Positions 1 through 5,404 of a stretch of 5,519 nucleotides of DNA are shown piece by piece (the stretch's first letter is position 1; each line of letters begins with the position of its first letter). Made by a program: the position numbers and the translations under genes. The stretch comes from Pseudomonadota bacterium (lineage in GTDB: Bacteria > Myxococcota_A > Polyangia > Polyangiales > Polyangiaceae), in assembly GCA_023411445.1 (NCBI GenBank), contig JAEYOT010000583.1:1-5519 (forward strand), in the 5' to 3' direction. The notes under the pieces were generated by a model that was not told where the DNA came from, ran no database searches, and saw only the letters and a program-made list of their open reading frames with translations.

Positions 1-11
1 CACCTCAGACA

Positions 12-29
12 GGAGCTGTGGACAGCTCC
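12..29 (-). terminator. Perfect inverted repeat just after the lipoprotein gene, possible terminator hairpin
   Basis: GGAGCTGT (12-19) and ACAGCTCC (22-29) are exact reverse complements, giving a 7-bp stem with a 4-nt loop, or 8 bp with a 2-nt loop. The hairpin begins two bases past the TAG stop (33-31) of the minus-strand lipoprotein gene, which is where a transcription end would be expected. No U-tract follows on the minus strand (the next bases are TGTCTGAGGTG), so it does not meet the classical intrinsic-terminator definition. It may instead be an RNA 3'-end stabiliser. What lies beyond base 1 is not visible. Confidence 0.45.
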
Positions 30-30
30 A

Positions 31-1644
31 CTACCCCGCATCGCGGATCAAGCCCAGGATGCGCGGCTTGGGACCCGCTTTGAAGTGCAGCTCCATCGCC
101 GGACGCGCACCGTCCGGGCGGCGCACGCGCATGCGAAACACGGTGTAGGCGTCGCTCTGCTCGGAAACGCGCACGCAGAGGCGGCCGCTGGGCGGCAGCG
201 CACGGCTCAGCCGCACGTCGCTGCCCTTGCCCAGCCACTCCACGGTGCCGCTCTTCACGAGGCCGTAGCGCAGCGCCAAATCCGTCATGCACAGGCGGCC
301 GGGCGTGAGCGAGAGCGCGTCGAGCGGCGAGAGCGCGTCGAGGTAGGCGCGGCCGATCGCGTCACGGCGCGCCAGCAGCGTGTCCACCAGGTAGCGCGCC
401 GCCTCCGGCTCGCTCAGCTTGCCCTCGGCCACGATCGCTTCCAGGTGCGCCCGCTCGAAGCGCATCACCAGCTTGGCGCCCCAGTAGGCGTCCACCGCGT
501 CCATCTCGGCGAATGGCCAAAACGGGTAGGCTTCGCGCCACGCGCGCGGGTCGAAGGGCTCGGCCGTGAAAGCGCCGATCGCGGGCCACCGCGTCTCGCG
601 CACCTCTTCCCAGGGCCGCTGCCACAGCCCGAAAGTGAACGTGGCCTTGGTCTGCATCTCCCAGTCGATGAAGTGCTCCCAGCCGTCCTCGGGCCGGTCC
701 TTCTCGGCAGCGTGGCCGGCGAGCGCTTCACTGAAGTCCAGCAAGTAGTGGACGAGGAAGCGTCGGCCGTTACGCTCCACGTACATGTCCAGCGTGTTGT
801 CTTCCTTGATGTCCGTGTGACCGAGCCAGGCCGCCAGAATTCGCAGGCCACGTAGCTCACGGCGGTGCTCGTGCCGCACGCGGTCGTTCGGGTCGTCGTC
901 GCGCGTGCCCGTAGGCGAAAAGCCGCCCTTCGGCTCACCTTCCAAGAGCTGACTGGCGAGCGCGCGGTAGTGGTCGCCGGGGCTCCGCGGTGAGGTCGCC
1001 AAGATCTCGTCGAGCTTGTTGGGGGTAAACGGGTGGCTGCGCTCCTCCGGGTCGATGTAGCGTGCGCCGGGAGCAAGCTCGAGCTCGCGGCGAGCGAACG
1101 TGAACACGTGATCCGACGGCACGTTGTAGCCGGCGGCCCACAGAGCGCGGTTGACGACCACGCCCGCGGCGGTTTGCTGCTCGGGGTTGCGGAGCGAGTC
1201 AAATTTGACGATGAAGCGCCGGCCCGTCACGTCCTTCATGACGAAGCCCGGCTTATCTCCGCCCACCTTGCCGGAGACGACGCTGAAAGGCGGGCGCGGC
1301 GGGCCGCCTGCGTCGTGACCCCGAGCGACCTCGGCCGGCGCCAGCTTGCGCACGCCGATGCGGTTCTGAAACCACGTCGAGTCCGGCACTTCCTCGAGCG
1401 AGTTGGCGTTGTGGGCGGGCTCCAGGTCGCGGAGCTCTAGCGTGCGGTCCAGCCGCTGCATGAAGAAGACCTTGGCGAAATACTCCTTGGCCTCGTACTC
1501 GCGCGCGCTGGGCTCGGCGATGTGCTGGTCGTCGTCCACCCGCCAGATGGGCGGTGCGTCCTTGAAGCGCGGCGAGCTCGCGCAGCCCAGCAGCGATCCG
1601 CACAGCAGGATCCCACGCAGCACGGAGAGCTGACTTTCGCTCAT
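31..1644 (-). CDS. Outer-membrane lipoprotein with kinase-like (HipA/CotH/PI-kinase-like) domain
   Basis: The product is 537 aa. It starts with a short lipoprotein signal: residues 8-20 are hydrophobic and the lipobox is L18-L19-G20-C21. The residue after Cys is Ala, not Asp, which under the usual Lol rule favours the outer membrane. After a linker comes EVPDSTWFQNRIG (85-97), then a Gly-rich stretch (124-133) and VKFD with Lys147. E154 opens a helix leading into GYNVP (172-176). HTDIKEDN (276-283) fits the kinase catalytic-loop pattern HxDxKxxN, and LLDFSEAL (301-308) occupies the DFG place with D303. Known of such folds: the Lys binds ATP phosphates, the HxD Asp is the catalytic base, and Asn plus the DF Asp bind metal. 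A kinase-like function here is inference; the substrate is unknown, and a pseudokinase or another nucleotide transferase is possible. The C-terminal 200 residues are unassigned. The ATG is chosen over an upstream in-frame GTG (1788) because it gives the lipobox at residue 21, overlaps the preceding stop as ATGA, and has GGGAG 8 nt upstream. Confidence 0.88.
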   Translation of the reverse strand: MSESQLSVLRGILLCGSLLGCASSPRFKDAPPIWRVDDDQHIAEPSAREYEAKEYFAKVFFMQRLDRTLELRDLEPAHNANSLEEVPDSTWFQNRIGVRKLAPAEVARGHDAGGPPRPPFSVVSGKVGGDKPGFVMKDVTGRRFIVKFDSLRNPEQQTAAGVVVNRALWAAGYNVPSDHVFTFARRELELAPGARYIDPEERSHPFTPNKLDEILATSPRSPGDHYRALASQLLEGEPKGGFSPTGTRDDDPNDRVRHEHRRELRGLRILAAWLGHTDIKEDNTLDMYVERNGRRFLVHYLLDFSEALAGHAAEKDRPEDGWEHFIDWEMQTKATFTFGLWQRPWEEVRETRWPAIGAFTAEPFDPRAWREAYPFWPFAEMDAVDAYWGAKLVMRFERAHLEAIVAEGKLSEPEAARYLVDTLLARRDAIGRAYLDALSPLDALSLTPGRLCMTDLALRYGLVKSGTVEWLGKGSDVRLSRALPPSGRLCVRVSEQSDAYTVFRMRVRRPDGARPAMELHFKAGPKPRILGLIRDAG

Positions 1645-1657
1645 AGCTCCGTCTCCC
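1641..1657 (-). promoter_or_regulatory. ATGA stop/start overlap with internal ribosome-binding site
   Basis: The TGA of the barrel gene (1643-1641) shares bases with the ATG of the lipoprotein gene (1644-1642). GGGAG (1657-1653, minus strand) lies inside the last codons of the barrel gene, 8 nt ahead of the ATG. This is the standard layout for translational coupling and sets the lipoprotein start. It also argues that the two proteins are needed in related amounts. Confidence 0.8.
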
Positions 1658-3062
1658 GCTCGGAAAGCGCGCGCAGCGGCTCGGTCGTCAAATGGAAGTG
1701 GATACCTTCGCCGTAAGCCACGCTGACCGCGAACAGCTGCCGATCGCGGGAGCGGACCACGAAGCCGCCACCACCGCCCACCTGCCACGCGCCATCGAAC
1801 AGCGCAGCGTAGCTCCGCGCCACGCGGCCTGCGTCCAAAAATAGCGCGCCCGCCACGTACTGATGGATGGGGTAGCGGTACTCCGCAGTGCCGACCAGCA
1901 CCTTCTCGTCGCGAAAGCGGTCCTGCGGGTAGCCGCGCAGGCGCTGCGTCCCACCCAAGCGGGGCAGCGACGAGAATGGAATGTCGTCGTCTTGACCCTC
2001 CACGCCCTCCACGACGCCGCGCAGCACGAGCACGCGCGTCCGTCGGTAGAGGTTGACGTAACCGGTGAGCTCGGCGCCGTGGTGCCAGAACGCGTAGTTG
2101 CCCAGCCGCGGCACGTACCCGCCGAAGAGCTCGAGGTACGCGCCGCTGGCCGTCGCTCCGGCCACATCACGCAGGTCCACGATCACGTTGATGTCGGTTT
2201 CGAGGGTGGGCACGCGCTCGTCGAAGCCCACCAGCAAGCTTGTGTCGTACACTTGCTCGATCGACAGCTCGTCTCCCTTCCGCTTCGGCCCGAAGTCCCG
2301 CACATTATAGACGCCGGTGACGCCGAGCTGCAGCATCTCCCCGGGTCGCCCAAAGGTGACGCCCGCACGCAGCAGACCGAGGTAGCGCTGCTGGGAGAAG
2401 CGCGTGGCCACGGCGGCGTCCCGCGGCGCAAGCTCCGAACCGCCGCTGGTCGCGTCTCGATTGCCGATGCCTTGGAAGAGCAGCGCGGGCTCGCTCTCGT
2501 AGCGCGACAGGCTCTCGAGCCACAGGTCGGAGCCGCCGAAGCGATCCGCGCGGAAGTGCAGCTGCGCGGCTGCCTGGTACACGCCGCCGAAGCGCGCCTC
2601 CACGCTGCCGTACTCCTGGTGCCCCGCCAGGTCCTCGTGAAACGCCTTCAGTCCGAACGACGGCCCAAAGTAGCTATCCAACCTGAACGTCGGCAAGACC
2701 GCGGCCGTGCGCGCGTCGTTGTAGAGAAAGTCGGTCACCTTCTCGACGAGCGCGTGCTTGTCGACGAAGCGAACGCCCTCGCGAACCGGCCAGAACACGA
2801 GCTTCAACGCATAGCGCGGCACCGCCAGCACCGCGCGCGGTACCAAGAGCGCTATGTCCTCCGGCTCGGTGGGCGGCTCAGTCTCGTAGCCGCGCGCTTC
2901 GTCGCTCCGCACCGGCTTCTTATCGACAGACTCTGGCGGAGGCTTGGCGGCAACCTCACGTGCCTTGTCGTCGGGTGCCTCCGGTGGCTGCGCCCGCGCT
3001 GCGGCGGCGAAGGTGAGCAACGAGAGGGCGCTCGCAGCTACCAGCCAACGGGCGCCAACCAT
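1641..3062 (-). CDS. POTRA-less Omp85/BamA-TamA superfamily outer-membrane barrel protein
   Basis: From ATG 3062 the product is 473 aa. A Sec signal peptide (hydrophobic 8-22, AxA-type site ARA before Q25) is followed by a Pro/charged linker (about 25-70), a short membrane-proximal segment (70-130) and then alternating amphipathic strands to the end. Omp85 hallmarks are VDLRD (295-299), RLRGY (374-378) matching the (V/I)RG(F/Y) motif of barrel loop L6, and LFLDAGRV (407-414) of a late strand. The last predicted strand (GEGIHFHL, 451-458) is followed by a tail of about 15 residues. No room exists for POTRA repeats, so this is unlikely to be the essential BamA; it fits the bacterial surface antigen (D15) class of short relatives. 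Family members insert or move proteins or lipids at the outer membrane; the cargo here is unknown. It is coupled by ATGA to the kinase-like lipoprotein, which may be a partner or client. An alternative ATG at 3143 would add 27 residues (500 aa) ahead of an already complete signal peptide, so it is less likely. Neither start has a clear Shine-Dalgarno. Confidence 0.88.
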   Translation of the reverse strand: MVGARWLVAASALSLLTFAAAARAQPPEAPDDKAREVAAKPPPESVDKKPVRSDEARGYETEPPTEPEDIALLVPRAVLAVPRYALKLVFWPVREGVRFVDKHALVEKVTDFLYNDARTAAVLPTFRLDSYFGPSFGLKAFHEDLAGHQEYGSVEARFGGVYQAAAQLHFRADRFGGSDLWLESLSRYESEPALLFQGIGNRDATSGGSELAPRDAAVATRFSQQRYLGLLRAGVTFGRPGEMLQLGVTGVYNVRDFGPKRKGDELSIEQVYDTSLLVGFDERVPTLETDINVIVDLRDVAGATASGAYLELFGGYVPRLGNYAFWHHGAELTGYVNLYRRTRVLVLRGVVEGVEGQDDDIPFSSLPRLGGTQRLRGYPQDRFRDEKVLVGTAEYRYPIHQYVAGALFLDAGRVARSYAALFDGAWQVGGGGGFVVRSRDRQLFAVSVAYGEGIHFHLTTEPLRALSERETEL

Positions 3063-3069
3063 GCATCGA

Positions 3070-3166
3070 GGCGCATTTGCAGCGGCCGTGCCAATGCGCC
3101 GGAGCGAGCATGTCAGCAGGGTCAGCTCGAGGCTGCGTGACATTCAGTCCAAGCTGGCGCATTCGC
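3070..3166. repeat. Three copies of GGCGCATTNGC upstream of the barrel gene (candidate operator)
   Basis: The 11-mer GGCGCATTNGC occurs at 3070-3080 (plus), 3090-3100 (minus) and 3156-3166 (plus), matching at all ten fixed positions each time. The first two face each other and form an inverted repeat (8 exact bp outer arms, 15-nt spacer) whose edge is 8 nt from the preferred ATG at 3062. I did not find GGCGCATT elsewhere in the window. Placement between the PAP2 stop (3194) and the barrel start suggests a regulator-binding array or an RNA hairpin over the initiation region. No cognate regulator is encoded here. If the barrel gene really starts at 3143, the first two copies would be coding and the idea weakens. 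Confidence 0.45.
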
Positions 3167-3193
3167 CACGCCGCTCAGCGCCGCGCTCACGCC

Positions 3194-3880
3194 TTACTCG
3201 GCGTCGGAAGCCTCTGCCGGCAACAGGCGCGGGTAGAACCAGCCCGTGACCGCCGCCACCCACGCGCAAGCAGCGAGCTGCCCGCCGAGGATGTCCGACG
3301 GGTAGTGCACGCCGAAGTACACGCGCGAAGCCGCGACCCCCAGCACCAGCGGTAGCCCCAGAGCGACCGCGAGGACCCGCCACCCCCTCGCAGCTCGGAC
3401 GGCGTAGACCGCGATCACGAAGCTGGCGATGACACCCGCGGAGCCCATGGCGTGCCCACTCGGGAAGGAGAACGAACCCGGCGTGCTGATCAGGTACAGG
3501 GCCTCCTCTCCTGGCCGAACGCGCTGGAACAGGAGCTTGAGCGCGCTGCACCAGAGCCCGGCCCCGGCGCCGCTGGCCGCGAGGTACGCGGCTTCCCAGT
3601 AGCGGCGACGCCAGCACAACAATAGCACCACCACGCTGCACAACGCCGCCATGCTCCAGAAGGAGCCGAAGCGAGTGAGCAGCAGCATCGGCTCGTCCCA
3701 CTCACCGCGCCGCGACGTAAGCCAAACGGCGACGCGCCGATCGAACGGATCCAGCCCCCCGGCCTGCATTTGATGAGCCAGGCGCGCGAAACACAGGGCG
3801 GCGAGCACGGAGAGCGACACGCTCCACACATGCCGCTTCACGAAGGCCGCCGCTGTCGGCACCAGACCCTGACCGCTCAT
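3194..3880 (-). CDS. PAP2-family membrane phosphatase (phosphatidate / polyprenyl-pyrophosphate type)
   Basis: The product is 228 aa, a usual length for bacterial PAP2 proteins, with several hydrophobic segments (about 18-34, 70-90, 96-112, 146-164, 168-184, 200-216). All three PAP2 signature motifs are intact: C1 KxxxxxxRP (K115 to R122-P123), C2 PSGH (140-143) and C3 SRxxxxxHxxxD (S185-R186, H192, D196). In this family H192 is the phosphorylated nucleophile and H143 the general acid; the reaction removes a terminal phosphate from a lipid phosphate or pyrophosphate at the inner membrane, usually on the periplasmic face. Substrate cannot be read from sequence: phosphatidic acid, phosphatidylglycerol phosphate, undecaprenyl pyrophosphate and lipid A phosphate are all possible. 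ATG 3880 is taken; a TTG directly before it (3883) is flanked upstream by an in-frame TAG, so the start is fixed to within one codon. No clear Shine-Dalgarno is seen. It lies upstream of the barrel/lipoprotein pair on the same strand, 131 bases away, so co-transcription is possible but not shown. Confidence 0.93.
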   Translation of the reverse strand: MSGQGLVPTAAAFVKRHVWSVSLSVLAALCFARLAHQMQAGGLDPFDRRVAVWLTSRRGEWDEPMLLLTRFGSFWSMAALCSVVVLLLCWRRRYWEAAYLAASGAGAGLWCSALKLLFQRVRPGEEALYLISTPGSFSFPSGHAMGSAGVIASFVIAVYAVRAARGWRVLAVALGLPLVLGVAASRVYFGVHYPSDILGGQLAACAWVAAVTGWFYPRLLPAEASDAE

Positions 3881-3976
3881 CAACTACCGGTCCGGGGCTT
3901 CATGGATCTGTCTCTAACGCAGCGCAACAGCGCGTCATTCGTACCGCGTGCGCGACTGCAAGGGGGAGGCCAGAGG
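3881..3976. promoter_or_regulatory. Divergent upstream region between PAP2 and the small plus-strand gene
   Basis: This stretch must hold the promoters of the minus-strand PAP2 gene and of whatever is transcribed rightward from about 3960. I see no convincing -35/-10 pair on either strand and no strong palindrome. Near its right end is a purine-rich run, GGGGGAGG (3962-3969), which acts as a Shine-Dalgarno for the ATG at 3977. Confidence 0.4.
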
Positions 3977-3997
3977 ATGGCTCAGCCTTGGCCATAG
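3962..3997 (+). other. Six-codon minigene (MAQPWP) with strong Shine-Dalgarno
   Basis: GGGGGAGG (3962-3969) ends 7 nt before ATG 3977, the best ribosome-binding arrangement of this region. The frame it opens reads Met-Ala-Gln-Pro-Trp-Pro and stops at TAG 3995-3997. It overlaps the possible TTG start (3988) of the next gene in another frame and ends 29 nt before that gene's first ATG (4027). It could be a leader peptide that sets translation of the downstream gene. It could equally mark a frameshift (natural or from sequencing) separating the true start of the small gene from its body. Confidence 0.35.
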
Positions 3998-4212
3998 ACG
4001 GCACGGTTCGTGCTTTTGGCGACGCCATGCCCGCGCCCAGCCGCACCCAAGCCCCCGAGTTGGTCCAGGACTTCGACACGTTCGTCGCCGCCAATCGCGG
4101 CATCAGTAGCGGCGAGGCCCAGCAGCTGATCGCGCAATGGATGCGCGAGTACCGTCCGCTCGCGCAAGCTTCGCGGCGACGCCAGCCTGAGCTCTTGGCC
4201 GCGACCGGTTGA
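3988..4212 (+). CDS. Small hypothetical protein (74 aa from TTG, 61 aa from ATG 4027)
   Basis: I do not recognise this protein. The body shows GC-rich third positions typical of the neighbours, which supports real coding. From residue 22 (numbering from TTG) the sequence looks helical: PELVQDFDTFVAANRG, then EAQQLIAQWMREYRPL, and a basic tail with RRR. It is soluble, without signal peptide, membrane segment or Cys pairs. The start is unclear: TTG 3988 has only a GAGG 11 nt upstream, ATG 4027 has no Shine-Dalgarno, and the best ribosome site serves the out-of-frame ATG 3977. It runs divergently from PAP2 and tail-to-tail with the zinc-ribbon gene, with 20 bases between the stops. A DNA- or protein-binding accessory protein is conceivable but nothing visible proves it. 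Confidence 0.45.
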   Translation: MAIDGTVRAFGDAMPAPSRTQAPELVQDFDTFVAANRGISSGEAQQLIAQWMREYRPLAQASRRRQPELLAATG

Positions 4213-4248
4213 GCCGCCAGCCCGGCCCCCGCTCAGGAGCTCTTGGCC
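4186..4248. repeat. Direct and inverted repeats around two convergent stop codons
   Basis: GAGCTCTTGGCC occurs exactly at 4189-4200 and 4237-4248, once near the end of each convergent gene. CCTGAGC (4186-4192) and GCTCAGG (4231-4237) are exact reverse complements, and TGAGC (4210-4214) pairs with GCTCA (4231-4235); these last two contain the two stop codons. The 20-base gap is C-rich and has no T-run. It may act as a bidirectional transcription end, but no classical terminator is present. Confidence 0.35.
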
Positions 4249-4691
4249 TTAGTGTGCGCAGCCGGGGACAGGTCCACCCTGGCCATGGTGCCGGAGCGAG
4301 CGGACAGCGCTAGCGCTTCTAAGATCGTCTTCAGCATGACGAACGCTCGTTGTTGTGATGTGGGATTGCGCCCGAATACCAGCTGGATGGGCGTCAGCCC
4401 GGGCAACCTGTTGGACAGCAGGTCGAAGAAGCGACCGTAGGACTTGGCCCACAAGGCGCGCTCAATCTCGACGGCGAGACGCGACGCTTCCAAAGGGGCG
4501 AGGCGGCCTTCCGCCACGGCTTCGCTCAGCTCCCTGAACAGGCTCACGTCGCCAGCGCCGTAGCTGCAGCTGGGAATGACGCGCGCCTCCGCGCCGCACC
4601 TCGAGCACACGACTTCCCCACCGCTCGCATCCGCCGCGCGAGCCAAGAATACGAGCCGGCACGAGCCGCAGAGCGACGGCAGATAGGTCAT
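4233..4691 (-). CDS. Zinc-ribbon protein of unknown function
   Basis: The product is 152 aa. Its N-terminus holds a four-Cys zinc ribbon: C8-x2-C11 and C29-x2-C32, with 17 residues between the pairs; a further Cys at 42 lies outside the pattern. The rest (about 48-135) looks helical: a first acidic helix (LFRELSEAVAEG), a second (LEASRLAVEIERALWAKS), then LLSNRLPGLTPIQLVFGRNP and a final helix (AFVMLKTILEALAL). There is no signal peptide or membrane segment, so it should be cytoplasmic. Zinc ribbons of this kind hold a fold and often bind nucleic acid or protein, but no family name can be assigned. ATG 4691 is chosen because it puts the first CxxC at residue 8; a TTG at 4709 would add six residues. 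No strong Shine-Dalgarno precedes either. It is divergent from the 4859 gene and convergent with the small gene. Confidence 0.75.
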   Translation of the reverse strand: MTYLPSLCGSCRLVFLARAADASGGEVVCSRCGAEARVIPSCSYGAGDVSLFRELSEAVAEGRLAPLEASRLAVEIERALWAKSYGRFFDLLSNRLPGLTPIQLVFGRNPTSQQRAFVMLKTILEALALSARSGTMARVDLSPAAHTKAKSS

Positions 4692-4816
4692 CGGGCGTTG
4701 ACGGTACAACCTGCGCTCTAGCCCGTCATCAAGGCCCTTAAGCCCATGAGTCGCGGAGTCGCCTTTCGCCCCGCTGAGGCAGGTCGTGACACATCTCTCC
4801 TCGGGCGAAGTCCATT

Positions 4817-4836
4817 ATCTCGCAAGATCTCGCGAG
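4817..4836. repeat. Tandem 10-bp repeat ATCTCGCRAG in the leader of the 181-aa gene
   Basis: ATCTCGCAAG (4817-4826) is followed directly by ATCTCGCGAG (4827-4836), with one mismatch and a period of 10 bp, about one helical turn. The second unit ends in the perfect palindrome CTCGCGAG (4829-4836), and AGATCT spans the junction. It lies 22 bases before ATG 4859 and just ahead of its ribosome-binding site, where a bound regulator or an RNA fold could control expression. Confidence 0.4.
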
Positions 4837-4846
4837 CTCTGACGGT

Positions 4847-4852
4847 GGGGAG
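4847..4852 (+). promoter_or_regulatory. Ribosome-binding site of the 181-aa gene
   Basis: GGGGAG ends 6 nt before ATG 4859. It is one of the two clearest Shine-Dalgarno sites in the window and fixes that start over the in-frame ATGs at 4886 and 5027. Confidence 0.75.
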
Positions 4853-4858
4853 AACGGA

Positions 4859-5404
4859 ATGGCGTTTGCTTCGTCGCGCGCGATCATGAGAGCTCTCAGC
4901 GCCATCAAGCATCCCGGCGTGGCGAGGTCACCAGCCCGGCTGCGCGTGCTGGTCAAGGAGGCCGGCTCGCCGCGGCTCGATTGCGGCGGAGCCGAGGGCT
5001 ACGACGAGACGGTGATCATTGCTCAAATGAAGGGCGAGAGCCCCGCCGAGTTCGCCGAGCGAGCTCTCGAGCGCCTGGAGGCCTTGGCGCGCTCCGGCAA
5101 GGCGTTATGTGCCATCACGCTCCAAACGGGCATCCACCATGACCGCGCGACCAGCGCTGCCCGCGCGGCCATCCTCACGGCACTGGCCGCCCACGCGCGA
5201 CGAGGCGGTAGCCTGGCGGAGCTGCTGGTGGAGGCGGCCAGCACCGGCGCGGATGATCGCTCGCAGTTGATGGGCTTAGTCGATCAGCTGCTCACCTTGC
5301 CAGAGGGAGAAGCACTGCCGGTTCGCCTCCGCTTCCGCGAGGTGGCGGTGTTGCCGGAGGACGCCGACAGCGGCGTGTTCTGGGTTTCGCCGAAGGGGGC
5401 ATGA
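4859..5404 (+). CDS. Hypothetical protein with a predicted alpha/beta core, 181 aa
   Basis: I cannot name this family. The N-terminal 45 residues are basic with an Arg/Ala-rich start (MAFASSRAIMRALSAIKH) that lacks a long hydrophobic core, so it is a poor signal peptide. From residue 50 a clear pattern emerges: a strand (ETVIIAQMKG), a helix (SPAEFAERALERLEALARSG), a strand (ALCAITLQTG), a helix (RATSAARAAILTALAAHARRG), a strand (SLAELLVEAA) and a helix (RSQLMGLVDQLLTL), ending with strands PVRLRFREVAVL and SGVFWVSP. This repeating beta-alpha order suggests a small Rossmann-like cytoplasmic domain, but no nucleotide-binding glycine loop or catalytic signature is visible. The only Cys are C42 and C84. 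Start ATG 4859 is set by GGGGAG. Its stop overlaps the next gene by ATGA, so it is the first gene of a rightward operon. It is divergent from the zinc-ribbon gene, which may share its control region. Confidence 0.8.
   Translation: MAFASSRAIMRALSAIKHPGVARSPARLRVLVKEAGSPRLDCGGAEGYDETVIIAQMKGESPAEFAERALERLEALARSGKALCAITLQTGIHHDRATSAARAAILTALAAHARRGGSLAELLVEAASTGADDRSQLMGLVDQLLTLPEGEALPVRLRFREVAVLPEDADSGVFWVSPKGA

Larger units (their letters stand above)
4692..4858. promoter_or_regulatory. Divergent promoter region of the zinc-ribbon gene and the 181-aa gene
   Basis: This 167-base region separates two divergent starts and so should hold both promoters. A GTGACA (4786-4791, one base from TTGACA) is visible on the plus strand, but no -10 at normal spacing follows it; CATTAT (4813-4818) is 21 bases away. 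It also contains a CTTAAG palindrome near 4737-4742 and the tandem repeat at 4817-4836. No promoter can be assigned with confidence. Confidence 0.45.

Noticed and set aside
85..855. Plus-strand open frame of 256 codons opposite the lipoprotein gene
   Set aside because: Composition (repeated Arg/His/Ala/Gln) and its position opposite the kinase-like motifs mark it as a shadow frame.
1645..1788. Longer start (GTG 1788) for the lipoprotein
   Set aside because: It would add 48 Arg-rich residues encoded inside the barrel gene and bury the lipobox; the ATG at 1644 has a ribosome site and the ATGA overlap.
1863..3140. Plus-strand open frame of 425 codons opposite the barrel gene
   Set aside because: It is the antisense of a gene with a signal peptide and Omp85 motifs. 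Its translation is rich in Arg, His, Val and Ala without domain structure, as is typical of high-GC antisense frames.
3063..3143. Longer start (ATG 3143) for the barrel protein
   Set aside because: The added 27 residues precede a complete signal peptide and no Shine-Dalgarno supports them. It is kept only as a less likely option.
3155..3168. TGGCG-CATT-CGCCA hairpin downstream of PAP2 as a terminator
   Set aside because: A 5-bp stem without a T-run on the transcribed side is too weak; the sequence is better explained as one copy of the GGCGCATTNGC repeat.
3144..3701. Minus-strand frame of 185 codons overlapping the PAP2 gene
   Set aside because: It lies in another frame of the same DNA; the PAP2 frame holds all three family motifs.
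3900..4103. Minus-strand frame of 67 codons opposite the small plus-strand gene
   Set aside because: Third positions are less GC-biased than in the plus-strand frame and the sequence has no recognisable structure.
4786..4818. Sigma-70 promoter from GTGACA and CATTAT
   Set aside because: The spacing of 21 bases is too long and the -10 match is weak, so no promoter is called.
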